From assembly GCF_003545815.1 (NCBI RefSeq), contig NZ_PDUW01000002.1, positions 434,001 to 498,000 on the forward strand: a stretch of DNA of 64,000 bases. Reading direction: 5' to 3'. Below are positions 19,848 to 28,405 of this stretch, one piece after another. The DNA comes from Pusillimonas caeni. Its GTDB lineage: Bacteria; Pseudomonadota; Gammaproteobacteria; Burkholderiales; Burkholderiaceae_B. The notes beneath the pieces were generated by a model, which saw only the letters and a list, made by a program, of their open reading frames with translations, was not told the origin of the DNA and made no database searches. Made by a program: the position numbers and the translations under genes. Position 1 is the stretch's first letter. Each line of letters begins with the position of its first letter.

Positions 19848-20795
19848 ATGAGAATAGCGCGTTATCGCCGCCCGCAGTCCGACGCGTCGGAAATGGGGTT
19901 TGCCCATGGGGGCAAGCTGTATCGGGTGCAGGACGTAGAGCGGGCGCTGTCGGGCCGCGATTCCAGCCTGTCGAATGTTGAAGGGCAATGGCAAGGCATG
20001 GTTGAGCATGTCTTTCAAAATGCTGGGCGGTACGAGCATTACTACAGCGAGCTGGCCGCGGGCGGCGCGCAACTGTCTGTCGTTGAAGGCGTAGACGCCG
20101 ACAGCGTGGTGTACGAGCCCCCCATTTCTTACAAGAACAAGCTGCTGTGTGTGGGGAAGAACTACGCAACCCACCTCGAGGAATTGCGCCGCACCGACCT
20201 GATCAAAGAACTGCCCACCGAGCCGACCGGCTTTGTCAAGATTCACGACAGCCTGGCGGGCCACAACGCGACCATCAGCAAGCCCCCGAGCGTTTCCCAG
20301 CTTGATTACGAGCCCGAGCTTGTGTTTGTGCTGGGCAAGGGCGGCATGAACATTACTGAAGAGTCGGCGCTGGAACATGTCTTTGGCATCACTTTGCTTA
20401 ACGACCTTACGTGCCGGGAAACTCAGCGCAAAGAGGTGCAAAGCGGCACCCGGTTCTGGACGGCGAAGAACGCCCCAGGGTTTGGCCCGCTGGGTCCCTG
20501 CATCGTCAGCATGAGCGAAATAAAAGACCCCTACGACCTATGGGTAAGTTGCAGCGTGAATGGCGAAGAAAGAATGCGGGTGAATACGCGCGAACAGATC
20601 TGGAAGATCTCGAAAATTCTTGCGCATTTTTCAAGGCTGGTTTGCCTGCGCCCCGGCGACATGTTTTCAACGGGCGCGCCCGGAGGTGTGGCGGTGGGGC
20701 AGGCGAACTCCGAGGCGCTTTTCTTGAAGCCCGGCGACACCGTGACTTGCAGCATCGGCGAGCTGGGGCTCGATTTGGTCAACCACATACGTTAG
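19848..20795 (+). CDS. Fumarylacetoacetate hydrolase-family protein
   Basis: A 315-residue FAH-superfamily enzyme. The core begins at KLLCVGKNYATHLEE (about residue 100). The metal-binding acidic residues lie in LDYEPELVFVLGKGG (near residue 153) and in the NDLTCRE region. The GDMFSTGAPGGVAVG motif near the C-terminus is diagnostic of the family. Members cleave carbon-carbon bonds of 2,4-dioxo acids or act as hydratases or decarboxylases at the end of ring-degradation pathways. A strong GGAG site precedes the ATG. Here it probably handles the ring-opened product of the pathway. Confidence 0.85.
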   Translation: MRIARYRRPQSDASEMGFAHGGKLYRVQDVERALSGRDSSLSNVEGQWQGMVEHVFQNAGRYEHYYSELAAGGAQLSVVEGVDADSVVYEPPISYKNKLLCVGKNYATHLEELRRTDLIKELPTEPTGFVKIHDSLAGHNATISKPPSVSQLDYEPELVFVLGKGGMNITEESALEHVFGITLLNDLTCRETQRKEVQSGTRFWTAKNAPGFGPLGPCIVSMSEIKDPYDLWVSCSVNGEERMRVNTREQIWKISKILAHFSRLVCLRPGDMFSTGAPGGVAVGQANSEALFLKPGDTVTCSIGELGLDLVNHIR

Positions 20796-20824
20796 TTATT
20801 GATAATTTGAATCTGGAGGGGGTT

Positions 20825-21223
20825 ATGTCAACCATTACACGCGGAAATCCCGGCAACCTGAAAAACGTCAGAAGCAACATCTACAACCATTACATACGGG
20901 TCGACAACCCCAAGTCGTTGATCTTTCTTTCGGGCCAATTGTCGCGCGACGAGAACGGCCGGCTCGTAGGCGCGGGCGACATGGAAGAGCAGACGCGGCA
21001 ATGCATCAGGAACATGGAAACCGTTATGAAAGAGGCGGGCGGCACGCTGCGGGACATCGTTTCGCTGGTTGTATACACCTGCGACGTGCGTGAGTTCAAG
21101 AAGATTGTCTCGGCCCGCATGGAGTTCTTCAAAGAAGACCTGCCCACCAGCACCATCGTCGAGGTGAACCATCTTGCAGATCCGGGGTTGCTGATCGAGT
21201 TCCAGGCGATAGCGGCCCTGTAA
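20825..21223 (+). CDS. RidA-family enamine/imine deaminase
   Basis: A 132-residue RidA/YjgF/UK114 protein. The start is the ATG at 20825, with a GGAGGGGG site just upstream. It carries SLIFLSGQLSRDENGRLV and, near the end, TIVEVNHLADPGLLIEFQAIA. The usual catalytic R-x-x-[VA] arginine position is replaced in the TIVEVNHLA segment, so activity on 2-aminoacrylate is uncertain. RidA homologues inside degradation operons often hydrolyse enamines or imines released from nitrogen-containing ring substrates. That fits the enamidase-like gene downstream. Confidence 0.85.
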   Translation: MSTITRGNPGNLKNVRSNIYNHYIRVDNPKSLIFLSGQLSRDENGRLVGAGDMEEQTRQCIRNMETVMKEAGGTLRDIVSLVVYTCDVREFKKIVSARMEFFKEDLPTSTIVEVNHLADPGLLIEFQAIAAL

Positions 21224-21288
21224 CGGGCTGTGCGCAGGACACTGTTTGCCGCTTTTCTATTTATCCAAATGGGTTCGGGAGTATCGAG

Positions 21289-22767
21289 TTGAGAACGGGA
21301 CGACAATATCTGGACAAGATTGCCAGCCGCAAGGCCAATATTTATATCGGCTCTGAGCGGGTGGAGGACGTTACCCAGCATGCCGCGTACAAGAATGCGG
21401 CGCGGGTGGTGGCCAATATGTACGACGAGGCGGCCAAGCCGGAAAACAGGGACATTCTGACGTTTTCGGAAGACGGCCGAGACTACAACGCGATGTGGCT
21501 TCGCCCGCGGTCGGCCGCCGATCTGGAAAAGCGCAATGCGCTGCATCGGGCCTGGGCACAGTGCTCGTACGGTTTGTTTGGCCGGTCGGCCGATCACGTT
21601 GCCGGCTGGATCACGGGCATGTCGTGCATGCCCAGCGTGTTCGAAAGGCTGGGCAGCCGTTATGTCGAGAATATCGAAAAATACTATCGCTATGCGCGCG
21701 AGAACGATCTGTACATTGCTTACGCGGTGGTAACGCCGGCGGGCGCAAAGAGTTCGGATCCGACAAAAGTCACTACCGACAAATCGGCCCCGAGTTCTTC
21801 TTGGGCGCAGAATGCGGCCTTGCGTGTCGTGAAGGAAACCGACGAAGGCCTGGTGATCTCGGGTTTCAAGATTCTGGCCACAGGCGCCATTTTGGCCGAT
21901 GAAATTCTTTTCGGTAATTACCAGCCGCTTGCCAAGGGGCAAGAGGCATTTGCCGTGGCCTGCGCCGTGCCGGTCGACGCCCCGGGGCTGACGCTGATCT
22001 CTCGAGGGCCGTTCGTATCCGAGGACAGGGCCGAAGTCGACAACCCGCTTGCCTACAACTTCGACGAAACCGATGCAGTGGTGTATTGCGATAACGTCCT
22101 GGTTCCATGGGACAGGGTCTTTGCTCACAACCATACCGATGCGGCCAAGGCCATATTCAACGACACGCCGGCCCACGTGCTGGGCAACGTTCAGGCCCAT
22201 ATTCGGCACCTTGAAAAGCTGCGCCTTTTGCTGGGCGTGATGGAGCGCGTGCTGGTCAGCAATCAGATTATCGACATTCCGGCGGTGAGGGACATGCTTG
22301 GCCTTCTGGCGACCCGGGTGGCCATGGTGGATGCCCTGGTCATCGCCGAGACGGCCAACCTTGAAACCTGGGAGGGAGGCTATGTGGCGCAAGATCGCCA
22401 GGCCTTGTACGCAACCATGGCCTACACCATGGAGTACTACCCCGAGTTCATCGATCACTGCCGCCAACTGATAGGCAGCCATTATTTTCAGCTGCCCGCC
22501 GACTCAGGCTTTTTGGACAACCCGGTCACCAGCGACATCTACATGAAGTTCTCTTTGTCGGACAACATCGCGGAAAGCATGCAGCGCTACAAGCTGATGC
22601 GGCTTGCCTGGGATCTGATCGGATCTGAATTCGCCAGCAGGCACACCCAGTACGAAATGTTCTACAACGGCCCGCGCCATGTATGCCGCGCGCGCGCGCT
22701 GGGCAATTTCAGGTGGGACGGCGTGCGCTCAGAGGTGGACAGATTGTTGTCAAGCATTGAAGCGTAA
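21289..22767 (+). CDS. HpaB-family flavin-dependent monooxygenase, oxygenase component
   Basis: A 492-residue member of the 4-hydroxyphenylacetate 3-monooxygenase family. It starts at a TTG giving MRTGRQYLDKIASRK, and VEDVTQHAAYKN follows, exactly where HpaB proteins have their conserved opening. Further family motifs are AWAQCSYGLFGRSADHVAGW and GMSCMPSVF, and the acyl-CoA dehydrogenase-like C-terminal helical domain is complete. Such enzymes use reduced flavin and oxygen to hydroxylate phenols, and relatives attack chlorophenols or N-heterocycles. With the reductase gene of the same operon it forms a two-component system. The substrate is not 4-hydroxyphenylacetate by context, since no homoprotocatechuate genes are present. 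Confidence 0.88.
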   Translation: MRTGRQYLDKIASRKANIYIGSERVEDVTQHAAYKNAARVVANMYDEAAKPENRDILTFSEDGRDYNAMWLRPRSAADLEKRNALHRAWAQCSYGLFGRSADHVAGWITGMSCMPSVFERLGSRYVENIEKYYRYARENDLYIAYAVVTPAGAKSSDPTKVTTDKSAPSSSWAQNAALRVVKETDEGLVISGFKILATGAILADEILFGNYQPLAKGQEAFAVACAVPVDAPGLTLISRGPFVSEDRAEVDNPLAYNFDETDAVVYCDNVLVPWDRVFAHNHTDAAKAIFNDTPAHVLGNVQAHIRHLEKLRLLLGVMERVLVSNQIIDIPAVRDMLGLLATRVAMVDALVIAETANLETWEGGYVAQDRQALYATMAYTMEYYPEFIDHCRQLIGSHYFQLPADSGFLDNPVTSDIYMKFSLSDNIAESMQRYKLMRLAWDLIGSEFASRHTQYEMFYNGPRHVCRARALGNFRWDGVRSEVDRLLSSIEA

Positions 22768-22843
22768 TTCACGGCCCGCAGCTCTGCGGCGGTATGCGCG
22801 TCCGCGGAGCCGGCTTACTGCTTACTAACATGGGGAGGCGTCC

Positions 22844-24061
22844 ATGCTGATTGCCAATCATGGAATAGAAGATCTATCGATCGTTATAAAAAACGTCGGG
22901 ACCTTGCTGACGGGCGATATTGAAAACCCGATTTCCGATGCCAGCGCCGTTTTCGTGCAGGCGGGCAAGATCGTGGTCGTAGGGTCTGATAAGGATTTCG
23001 ACGCCGATGCCGCCGATATGGTCATCGATTGCAATGGCACCACTTTGGCGCCGGGCCTGATCGATTCTCACGTTCATCCGGTGGCGGGCGATTTCACGCC
23101 CCGGCAGAACCAGATCGGGTGGATCGATTCATGCCTGAATGGCGGCGTTACCACGATGATATCGGCGGGTGAGCTGCACTACCCGGGCCGCCCCACCGAC
23201 ATACAAGGCGTGAAGGCGCTGGCCATTACCTCGCAGCGGGGCTTCAAGAATTTCCGTCCCAGCGGGGTGAAGGTTCACGCCGGCGCCCCCATCGTTGAAA
23301 AAGGCATGGTCGAAGCCGATTTCCGCGAGATGTCCGAGGCGGGTGTGAAGATGATAGGTGAAATCGGCCTGGGTTCTGTCAAGGCCGGCTACGAGGCCAG
23401 GCAGATGGTCGAGTGGTGCCGGAAATACGGCATTCAAACCACCATTCATACCGGGGGCGAATCAATTCCGGGTTCAGGCCTGATCGACAAGGATGTTGTG
23501 CTGGAGGCCGACGCCGATGTCATCGGGCATATCAACGGAGGGCACACCTCTTTGCCTTATAAGCAGGTGTGCGAGCTTTGCGAGCGCAGCGACAAGGCCA
23601 TGGAGATCGTGCACAACGGCAACGAGCGCATCGCGGTCCTTACGGCGCGCCATGCCCACGAGCTGAAATGCCTGCATCGCGTGATATTGGGTACCGATGC
23701 CCCCACAGGTTCAGGCGCCCAGCCCCTGGGCATCATTCGCACGATTTCGCTGTTGGCGAGCCTGGCCGACGTTGCGCCGGAAATCGCCTTCTGTTTTGCC
23801 ACCGGAAATACGGCGAGGGTCCGCGACCTTGACTGCGGCCTGATCGAACCGGGGCGCGCGGCCGACTTCGTATTTATGGACAAGCCCATGAACGGAGAAG
23901 GGCGCACGCTGCTCGAGAGTGTGCGGGTGGGCGATCTGCCGGGAATAAGCATGGTGATGATCGACGGCCAGATCAAGTGCCTTCGCAGTCGCCTGACACC
24001 CCCGGCGGCCACCATGCCGGTCATCGTGAAGCAGCCCAACCGGGTTATTGAGTTGCGTTGA
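22844..24061 (+). CDS. Enamidase-like metal-dependent amidohydrolase
   Basis: A 405-residue amidohydrolase-superfamily protein. Motifs in order are LIDSHVHPVAGD (HxH metal site near residue 75), NGGVTTMISAG, GEIGLGSVK, TIHTGGESIPGSG (about 200), GHINGGHTS (about 227), LGTDAPTGSG (metal aspartate near 284) and the C-terminal PGRAADFVFMD. From memory of the family the closest described relative is enamidase of anaerobic nicotinate breakdown (6-oxo-tetrahydronicotinate hydrolysis), which shares GGVTTMISAG and the GDxAPRQ-type segment (here GDFTPRQNQ). It therefore likely opens a cyclic enamide or lactam and releases an enamine. A GGGGAGG site precedes the ATG. Confidence 0.8.
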   Translation: MLIANHGIEDLSIVIKNVGTLLTGDIENPISDASAVFVQAGKIVVVGSDKDFDADAADMVIDCNGTTLAPGLIDSHVHPVAGDFTPRQNQIGWIDSCLNGGVTTMISAGELHYPGRPTDIQGVKALAITSQRGFKNFRPSGVKVHAGAPIVEKGMVEADFREMSEAGVKMIGEIGLGSVKAGYEARQMVEWCRKYGIQTTIHTGGESIPGSGLIDKDVVLEADADVIGHINGGHTSLPYKQVCELCERSDKAMEIVHNGNERIAVLTARHAHELKCLHRVILGTDAPTGSGAQPLGIIRTISLLASLADVAPEIAFCFATGNTARVRDLDCGLIEPGRAADFVFMDKPMNGEGRTLLESVRVGDLPGISMVMIDGQIKCLRSRLTPPAATMPVIVKQPNRVIELR

Positions 24062-24241
24062 GCATCGGAATATGGAGCTCATGGCGTGTCTTGAATGCGA
24101 TGGCCCATATGTTTTGCAGCGGTTGTAGAAGAAAAGCAAGACGGCTTATCCACCTATAAGCCTTGACGGTTTCACCCGGTCCATGTCTGTGCAGGTCCTG
24201 AGTGGACGCTCGGGTGTATCTAAACATTTCGGGAGATACTA

Positions 24242-25240
24242 ATGAGTAAGTTCAGCATGAATCGGCGCAATGCCATGAAGACGATCGCCATCGGGTCTTC
24301 GGCGCTCGCCTTTCCAGGCATAGTCCGTTCCCAGGAACTGACTATCCGGGCGGTCAGCGCCTGGACGCAGGGTACGGCGTTTTCAAAAGAGTTCGAGCGA
24401 TTCGTCGACCGGGTGAATGAAACCGGCAAGGGCATCATTCAAATCAATTACCTTGGCGGCGGGGCCAAGATCATGAACGTGTTCGACATGGGGCAGGCCG
24501 TGAAAAACGGTGTGTTCGATATTTTGAACACGAATTCGGGCTACTACAGCAACCTGATGCCCGAATCGGCTTCTATCAAGCTGCAGCGGGTCTCTTTTGC
24601 CCAGCTGAAGCAGAACGGTGGATACGATTTTCTCAATGAGATCATGAACAAGAAAATGAATTCTCATTGGCTGGGCCGTGGCAAGGGCACGATTCCCTTC
24701 CACATTTACTTCAGCAAGAGCGTCCAGAACTTCGACAAGCCCGATCTCAAAGGGCTGCGCCTGCGAATTTCGCCCAACTATCGGGCTTTCTTCTCGGCGC
24801 TGGGCGCGACGCTGGTTCAAACCCAGGGATCTGAAATCTACACCGCGATGGAGCGCGGCGTGGTCGACGGCTTTGGCTGGCCGATTCAAGGGCTGGACGA
24901 GCTAGGGCTGTTCCCCGTTACCGCGACACGTGTCGACCCCGGTTTCTATACGGCGCCGAACGAAATACTGATCAACCAGAATAAATGGAAGAGCCTTTCC
25001 GACGAGCAAAGGGGTGTCCTGCAGGCGGCTTCTGACTGGGTTGAAACCTGGCTTGAAGATTCAGAGCGGAAAACGAATGAAGCGGCCAAGGAGAAGCAGG
25101 CTGCGAACGGCATCAAGGCGGCTCAATTGAACGAGGCCGATTCGAAGTACTTCCTGGATACCGCCTACGACGCAGGATGGGCGGAAATCGAGAAGATGGC
25201 GCCGCAGAATGCCGCCAAGCTCAGGCAGCTCATGAGCTGA
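24242..25240 (+). CDS. dctP: TRAP transporter substrate-binding protein (DctP family)
   Basis: A 332-residue periplasmic binding protein with an N-terminal signal that contains a twin arginine (MNRRNAMKTIAIGSSALAF), so export may use the Tat route. The body follows the DctP fold, including the FHIYFSKSVQNFDKPDLKGL region and the LRISPNYRAFF segment that carries the conserved carboxylate-binding arginine. It is followed by the small and large membrane subunits in order, making a complete DctPQM uptake system. The ligand is presumably the carboxylated substrate of the adjoining pathway. Confidence 0.88.
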   Translation: MSKFSMNRRNAMKTIAIGSSALAFPGIVRSQELTIRAVSAWTQGTAFSKEFERFVDRVNETGKGIIQINYLGGGAKIMNVFDMGQAVKNGVFDILNTNSGYYSNLMPESASIKLQRVSFAQLKQNGGYDFLNEIMNKKMNSHWLGRGKGTIPFHIYFSKSVQNFDKPDLKGLRLRISPNYRAFFSALGATLVQTQGSEIYTAMERGVVDGFGWPIQGLDELGLFPVTATRVDPGFYTAPNEILINQNKWKSLSDEQRGVLQAASDWVETWLEDSERKTNEAAKEKQAANGIKAAQLNEADSKYFLDTAYDAGWAEIEKMAPQNAAKLRQLMS

Positions 25241-25291
25241 TGGATTCAGCGCAGGTGGTCAAGCGTGTTTTTGTCAATAGGAACATGAGTA

Positions 25292-25804
25292 ATGCGAGCC
25301 CTTGTAAAGCTATACGACGCTATTCTTGATTTTCTAGGCATTTTCGCCGGCTTTGTCATGTTCGCAGTGGCAAGCCTTATTGCATTCGATCTGATACGGC
25401 GCAATCTTTTCCACCTGTCTTTGTCCTGGGTGCTCGAGGTGACTGAGTATTTATTCTATATATCGGTCATGGCTGCGGTGCCTTGGGCCATGAGGGAGGG
25501 CGCCCACGTGAAAATGGACGCCTTCATCAGGCTGCTTTCGGCTCGCCGCGGCGTCGCGATTTCCAAGCTGGTCGATGTGCTGGGCATCGTAACGTGCGTG
25601 ATCATCAGCATCGGCGGGTTCGCCGATGCCTGGTCTTCGTACAAAGCGGGAGACATCGTCTTCAAGAGTGTGGTGTTTCCCGAATGGTGGGTGCTTTCTG
25701 TCGCCCCGGTGATCATGGCTCTTCTGGCCATCGAGTTCTTACGCCATCTCGTATCGGGCCATCCGCCCCATGATGAGCAAGCCCTTTCAAAGGGAGATTC
25801 GTGA
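25292..25804 (+). CDS. dctQ: TRAP transporter small membrane subunit (DctQ family)
   Basis: A 170-residue protein with four hydrophobic helices and the DctQ-type SWVLEVTEYLFYISVM segment followed by AMREGAHVKMD, conserved in the small subunit. It lies between the binding protein and the large permease gene, and its stop overlaps the start of the latter (TGATG). It holds the large subunit in the working inner-membrane complex that drives uptake with the sodium gradient. Confidence 0.88.
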   Translation: MRALVKLYDAILDFLGIFAGFVMFAVASLIAFDLIRRNLFHLSLSWVLEVTEYLFYISVMAAVPWAMREGAHVKMDAFIRLLSARRGVAISKLVDVLGIVTCVIISIGGFADAWSSYKAGDIVFKSVVFPEWWVLSVAPVIMALLAIEFLRHLVSGHPPHDEQALSKGDS

Positions 25805-27123
25805 TGGATTGGGTTTTTCCCCTTTTATTGCTGCTGGGCGGGCTGATCTTCTTCATGGCGCTTGCCGCGCCGGTTGCCATAGCGTTGTACATGATCAACC
25901 TGATCGGCGCCTACTTGTTCTTAGGCGGAGGCAGCGGCGTCATCCAGCTGGCGCACAACCTGGTCAGTGGCGTAGGCAGTTTTGCACTGATACCCATACC
26001 TTTATTCGTCTTGATGGGAGAAGTGCTGTTCCATACCGGCCTTGCAAAACAGGTGGTGGAAGTAATCGAGCGCTTGATTCACCGGGTGCCGGGCCGGTTG
26101 AACATTGTGGCCATTATCGGCGGCTCGATGTTTGCCACGCTGTCGGGTTCGACGGTGGCCAATACGGCAATGCTGGGCAGCACGCTTTTGCCGGAAATGC
26201 GGAATCGAGGCTATCGCGTCTCTTTTGCGCTGGGGCCGATTATTGGCGTGGGTGGCATTGCCATGCTGATACCCCCCTCTACCTTGGCGGTGGTCTTGGG
26301 CAGTTTAGGCGGCATCTCCATCGGGGCGCTCTTGGTGGGCGGTGTGATCCCCGGGTTGCTGCTCGCCTTTGCATACCTCGCTTATGTGATTCTGAGAGGG
26401 GTGCTCGACCCGTCGATAGCACCCAGAGACGATGTCGTTGTGTCCGAAGAAAGCCTGTTGAGTCGCCTCGGCGATTTGATGATAAAGGTCTTGCCGTTGT
26501 TCGGCATTTTTTTCTGCGTTGTTGGCGGCATTTTGTTTGGCTGGGCGACTCCTACCGAATCCGCCGCGCTGGGCGCCATGGCTTCGCTGGTAGCTGCGGT
26601 GTGCTACCGCCGCCTTACGCTGGCCGTGTTCAAAAAATGCCTGCTGGAAACCGCGAAGCTCACGGCGATGATCATGTTCATCGTTTCCGCTTCGATGACG
26701 TTTTCTCAGATCTTGTCGATTTCTGGCGCTGGAGACGGCTTGCTGCAATACGTGGTGTCGCTGGAGCTTTCGCGTATAGAAATGATGTTTCTGTTTGCGA
26801 TCATCCTGCTCTTTCTAGGGTGCTTTATGGAGCAGATCAGCATGATGTTGCTGACGGTGCCATTTTTTGTGCCTTTGGCCCTGGGGGTGGGTCAAGACCC
26901 GATCGCGCTGGGCATCATGATGCTGGTGGCGATTGAAGTGGGCTTGATGTCCCCGCCTTTCGGATTGCTCGTGTATGTAATGAAAGGCGTGGCGCCGGAT
27001 ATTCCGTTGACCACCATCTTCAAATCGGTTGTGCCCTATCTGGCCATGTCTATGGGCTTGATCGTATTGATTATTTTCGTGCCGGAGGTGGCGACCTGGC
27101 TGCCGTCTCTGTCGGCGAATTAA
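25804..27123 (+). CDS. dctM: TRAP transporter large permease (DctM family)
   Basis: A 439-residue integral membrane protein with about eleven to twelve spans and two inverted repeats, as in DctM/SiaM. Family signatures include PLFVLMGEVLFHTGLA, MFATLSGSTVANTAMLG and MLIPPSTLAVVLGS. The ATG at 25804 overlaps the dctQ stop, and a GTG one codon earlier (25801) is an alternative. It is the last gene of the 18.7-27.1 kb operon. Confidence 0.9.
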   Translation: MDWVFPLLLLLGGLIFFMALAAPVAIALYMINLIGAYLFLGGGSGVIQLAHNLVSGVGSFALIPIPLFVLMGEVLFHTGLAKQVVEVIERLIHRVPGRLNIVAIIGGSMFATLSGSTVANTAMLGSTLLPEMRNRGYRVSFALGPIIGVGGIAMLIPPSTLAVVLGSLGGISIGALLVGGVIPGLLLAFAYLAYVILRGVLDPSIAPRDDVVVSEESLLSRLGDLMIKVLPLFGIFFCVVGGILFGWATPTESAALGAMASLVAAVCYRRLTLAVFKKCLLETAKLTAMIMFIVSASMTFSQILSISGAGDGLLQYVVSLELSRIEMMFLFAIILLFLGCFMEQISMMLLTVPFFVPLALGVGQDPIALGIMMLVAIEVGLMSPPFGLLVYVMKGVAPDIPLTTIFKSVVPYLAMSMGLIVLIIFVPEVATWLPSLSAN

Positions 27124-27149
27124 CGTAATTCTAGGACTGCAGTAATAAG

Positions 27150-27346
27150 AAGAGGTAATTCAGGGTGCTGATAGCGCTCGCAAGGCGTACTGGAAGCGTT
27201 CCGGCAGCGGCAAGAGTGGAGGTGCGCGGGTAATCTATTTCCACTTGGTCGATGATGAGATGGTATTGCTGATCATGGTGTATGCCAAGGTTGAGTGCGA
27301 GACGGTAGCAGTCAAAGAGATCAGGCGAACCTGGAGGAAATCGTGA
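27150..27346 (+). pseudogene. HigB/RelE-type toxin remnant lacking its N-terminus
   Basis: The frame ending at the TGA at 27344-27346 reads RKAYWKRSGSGKSGGARVI, then a hydrophobic strand and MVYAKVECET, the C-terminal two-thirds of a HigB-like RelE-superfamily mRNA interferase (GxGKSGGxRVIY signature). Two stop codons close upstream (from 27139) and the absence of the usual first 30 or so residues show a truncation. It overlaps the downstream antitoxin start as GTGA, the arrangement of an intact higBA operon. Confidence 0.75.
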
Positions 27347-27645
27347 AAACTTTGAAAAAGCTCGATGTGGATAAGGTGGCATCGACCATCGAAGCCGACG
27401 CCGGGGAAGCGTTGCCCGGCCTGCGCGAATCGCTGGCCGAGGCCAAAGCGGGGAATTTCGTCCAGGTGCATACGCCGCAGCAGATCGCGGCGCGTCGTCG
27501 CGGACGCCCTGTGGGCAGTACGCAAGCTGTAACGAAAGAAGCGGTCAAGATCCGTCTGGATGCGGACGTGCTGGCTGCGTTGCGTGCCAGCGGAGACGGC
27601 TGGCAGACGCGAATCAACGATACGCTACGGCCTCATTGGCTTTGA
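27343..27645 (+). CDS. Antitoxin of a HigB/RelE-type module
   Basis: A 100-residue protein starting at GTG 27343, with a GGAGGAAA site just before it and a four-base overlap with the toxin remnant. The C-terminal half contains RRGRPVGSTQAVTKEAVKI, then RLDADVLAALRASGDGWQTR, a BrnA-like ribbon-helix-helix domain for DNA binding. The N-terminal half would bind the toxin. The gene is intact although its toxin is broken, so it may persist as an orphan repressor or as protection against related toxins. Confidence 0.78.
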   Translation: MKTLKKLDVDKVASTIEADAGEALPGLRESLAEAKAGNFVQVHTPQQIAARRRGRPVGSTQAVTKEAVKIRLDADVLAALRASGDGWQTRINDTLRPHWL

Positions 27646-27756
27646 GTGGGGCGCTGGAAAAGTAAGTGGTCAGGCGCCCATGCTGCTGGGCCAACTCGCG
27701 CAACCAGGCCACAAGCACTCAGGAATATTGGTACCATATAGGGAACCATTTGGGCT

Positions 27757-27813
27757 ATGAAAAAACTTCAAAAGCTGCTGGCCCAAATGCAACATGAACC
27801 CTCCACGAAACGG
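27757..27813 (+). pseudogene. HicA-like toxin remnant (first 19 codons)
   Basis: An ATG at 27757 starts MKKLQKLLAQMQHEPSTKR, the opening seen in one group of HicA toxins. After that codon the sequence switches directly into the hicB leader, so the rest of the toxin, including its catalytic histidine region, is missing. The remaining frame closes inside hicB. This looks like an internal deletion of hicA. Confidence 0.6.
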
Positions 27814-27823
27814 AGCGCAAGGA

Positions 27824-28147
27824 ATGAACCGAGATCACTACACCTATCGGGTTACCTGGTCGGCGGAAGACAGTGAACATGTCGGCTTGTGTGTCGAGTT
27901 TCCTTCTTTGTCTTGGCTCGCCTCTACGCCAGAAGACGCATTGGCGGGAATCCGCAAGCTGGTTTCGGATACGGTGCAAGAGCTTCAGAATCGGCAGGAA
28001 CCCGTGCCGGAGCCATTTGCCGATAGAACGTATAGCGGTCAATTCCGCGTCAGGGTGACACCGGAAGTGCATCGCAAGCTAGCAATTCAAGCCGCGGAAG
28101 CCGGCGTCAGTATGAATCTTCTGGCTAGTTCGAAACTGGCAATGTAA
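27824..28147 (+). CDS. hicB: HicB-family antitoxin
   Basis: A 107-residue protein starting at ATG 27824 (GGAGCGCAAGGA upstream). The N-terminal HicB fold reads YRVTWSAEDSEHVGLCVEFP and LSWLASTPEDALAGI. The C-terminal part, FRVRVTPEVHRKLAIQAAEA then GVSMNLLAS, is a ribbon-helix-helix DNA-binding domain. The cognate toxin gene upstream survives only as its first codons. Confidence 0.82.
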   Translation: MNRDHYTYRVTWSAEDSEHVGLCVEFPSLSWLASTPEDALAGIRKLVSDTVQELQNRQEPVPEPFADRTYSGQFRVRVTPEVHRKLAIQAAEAGVSMNLLASSKLAM

Positions 28148-28155
28148 GGCCCGGG

Positions 28156-28405
28156 TTATTCCACACACTCCCGAGCCGCCTCCAGCACCACCTTCATCAT
28201 CGGATTCACCAGCGCAGCGCCTCCATCGCGCGTCGCGTAAGGTATCCTCGATTTCCCTAAGCAGCTTGCTGGCGGTGGGCTGTGCCATATGCAGTCTTTT
28301 GGCGGCCCGCCCCACGTTGGGATCGCGGCCGAGCGAGTCCAGAAGCGCCAGATGGCGCAAACGCAGGCGGCCGACCAGGCGCTGGAAGTCGGGAAGCTGG
28401 GTCAT
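28156..28405 (-). pseudogene. LysR regulator pseudogene with large internal deletion
   Basis: The first 54 codons are the same as those of the LysR gene at 17.6-18.5 kb. The frame then jumps across roughly 690 missing bases to a 3' remnant that, in another frame, reads VNPMMKVVLEAARECVE and stop, matching the end of the intact regulator (VNPMMKVVLDAARGCVDG). Only the DNA-binding helix region could be made. The 3' remnant is more diverged from copy A than the 5' part. Confidence 0.88.

Noticed and set aside
18752-24061. Homoprotocatechuate (hpa) pathway as the identity of the catabolic operon
   Set aside because: Only the HpaB/HpaC pair fits. The ring-cleavage dioxygenase, HpaE dehydrogenase and isomerase are absent, and the enamidase-like and RidA genes do not belong to it.
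27757-27870. Short complete frame reading from the hicA start through into the hicB leader
   Set aside because: Only the first 19 codons resemble HicA; the remainder is hicB sequence in another frame, so it is a deletion remnant, not a gene.
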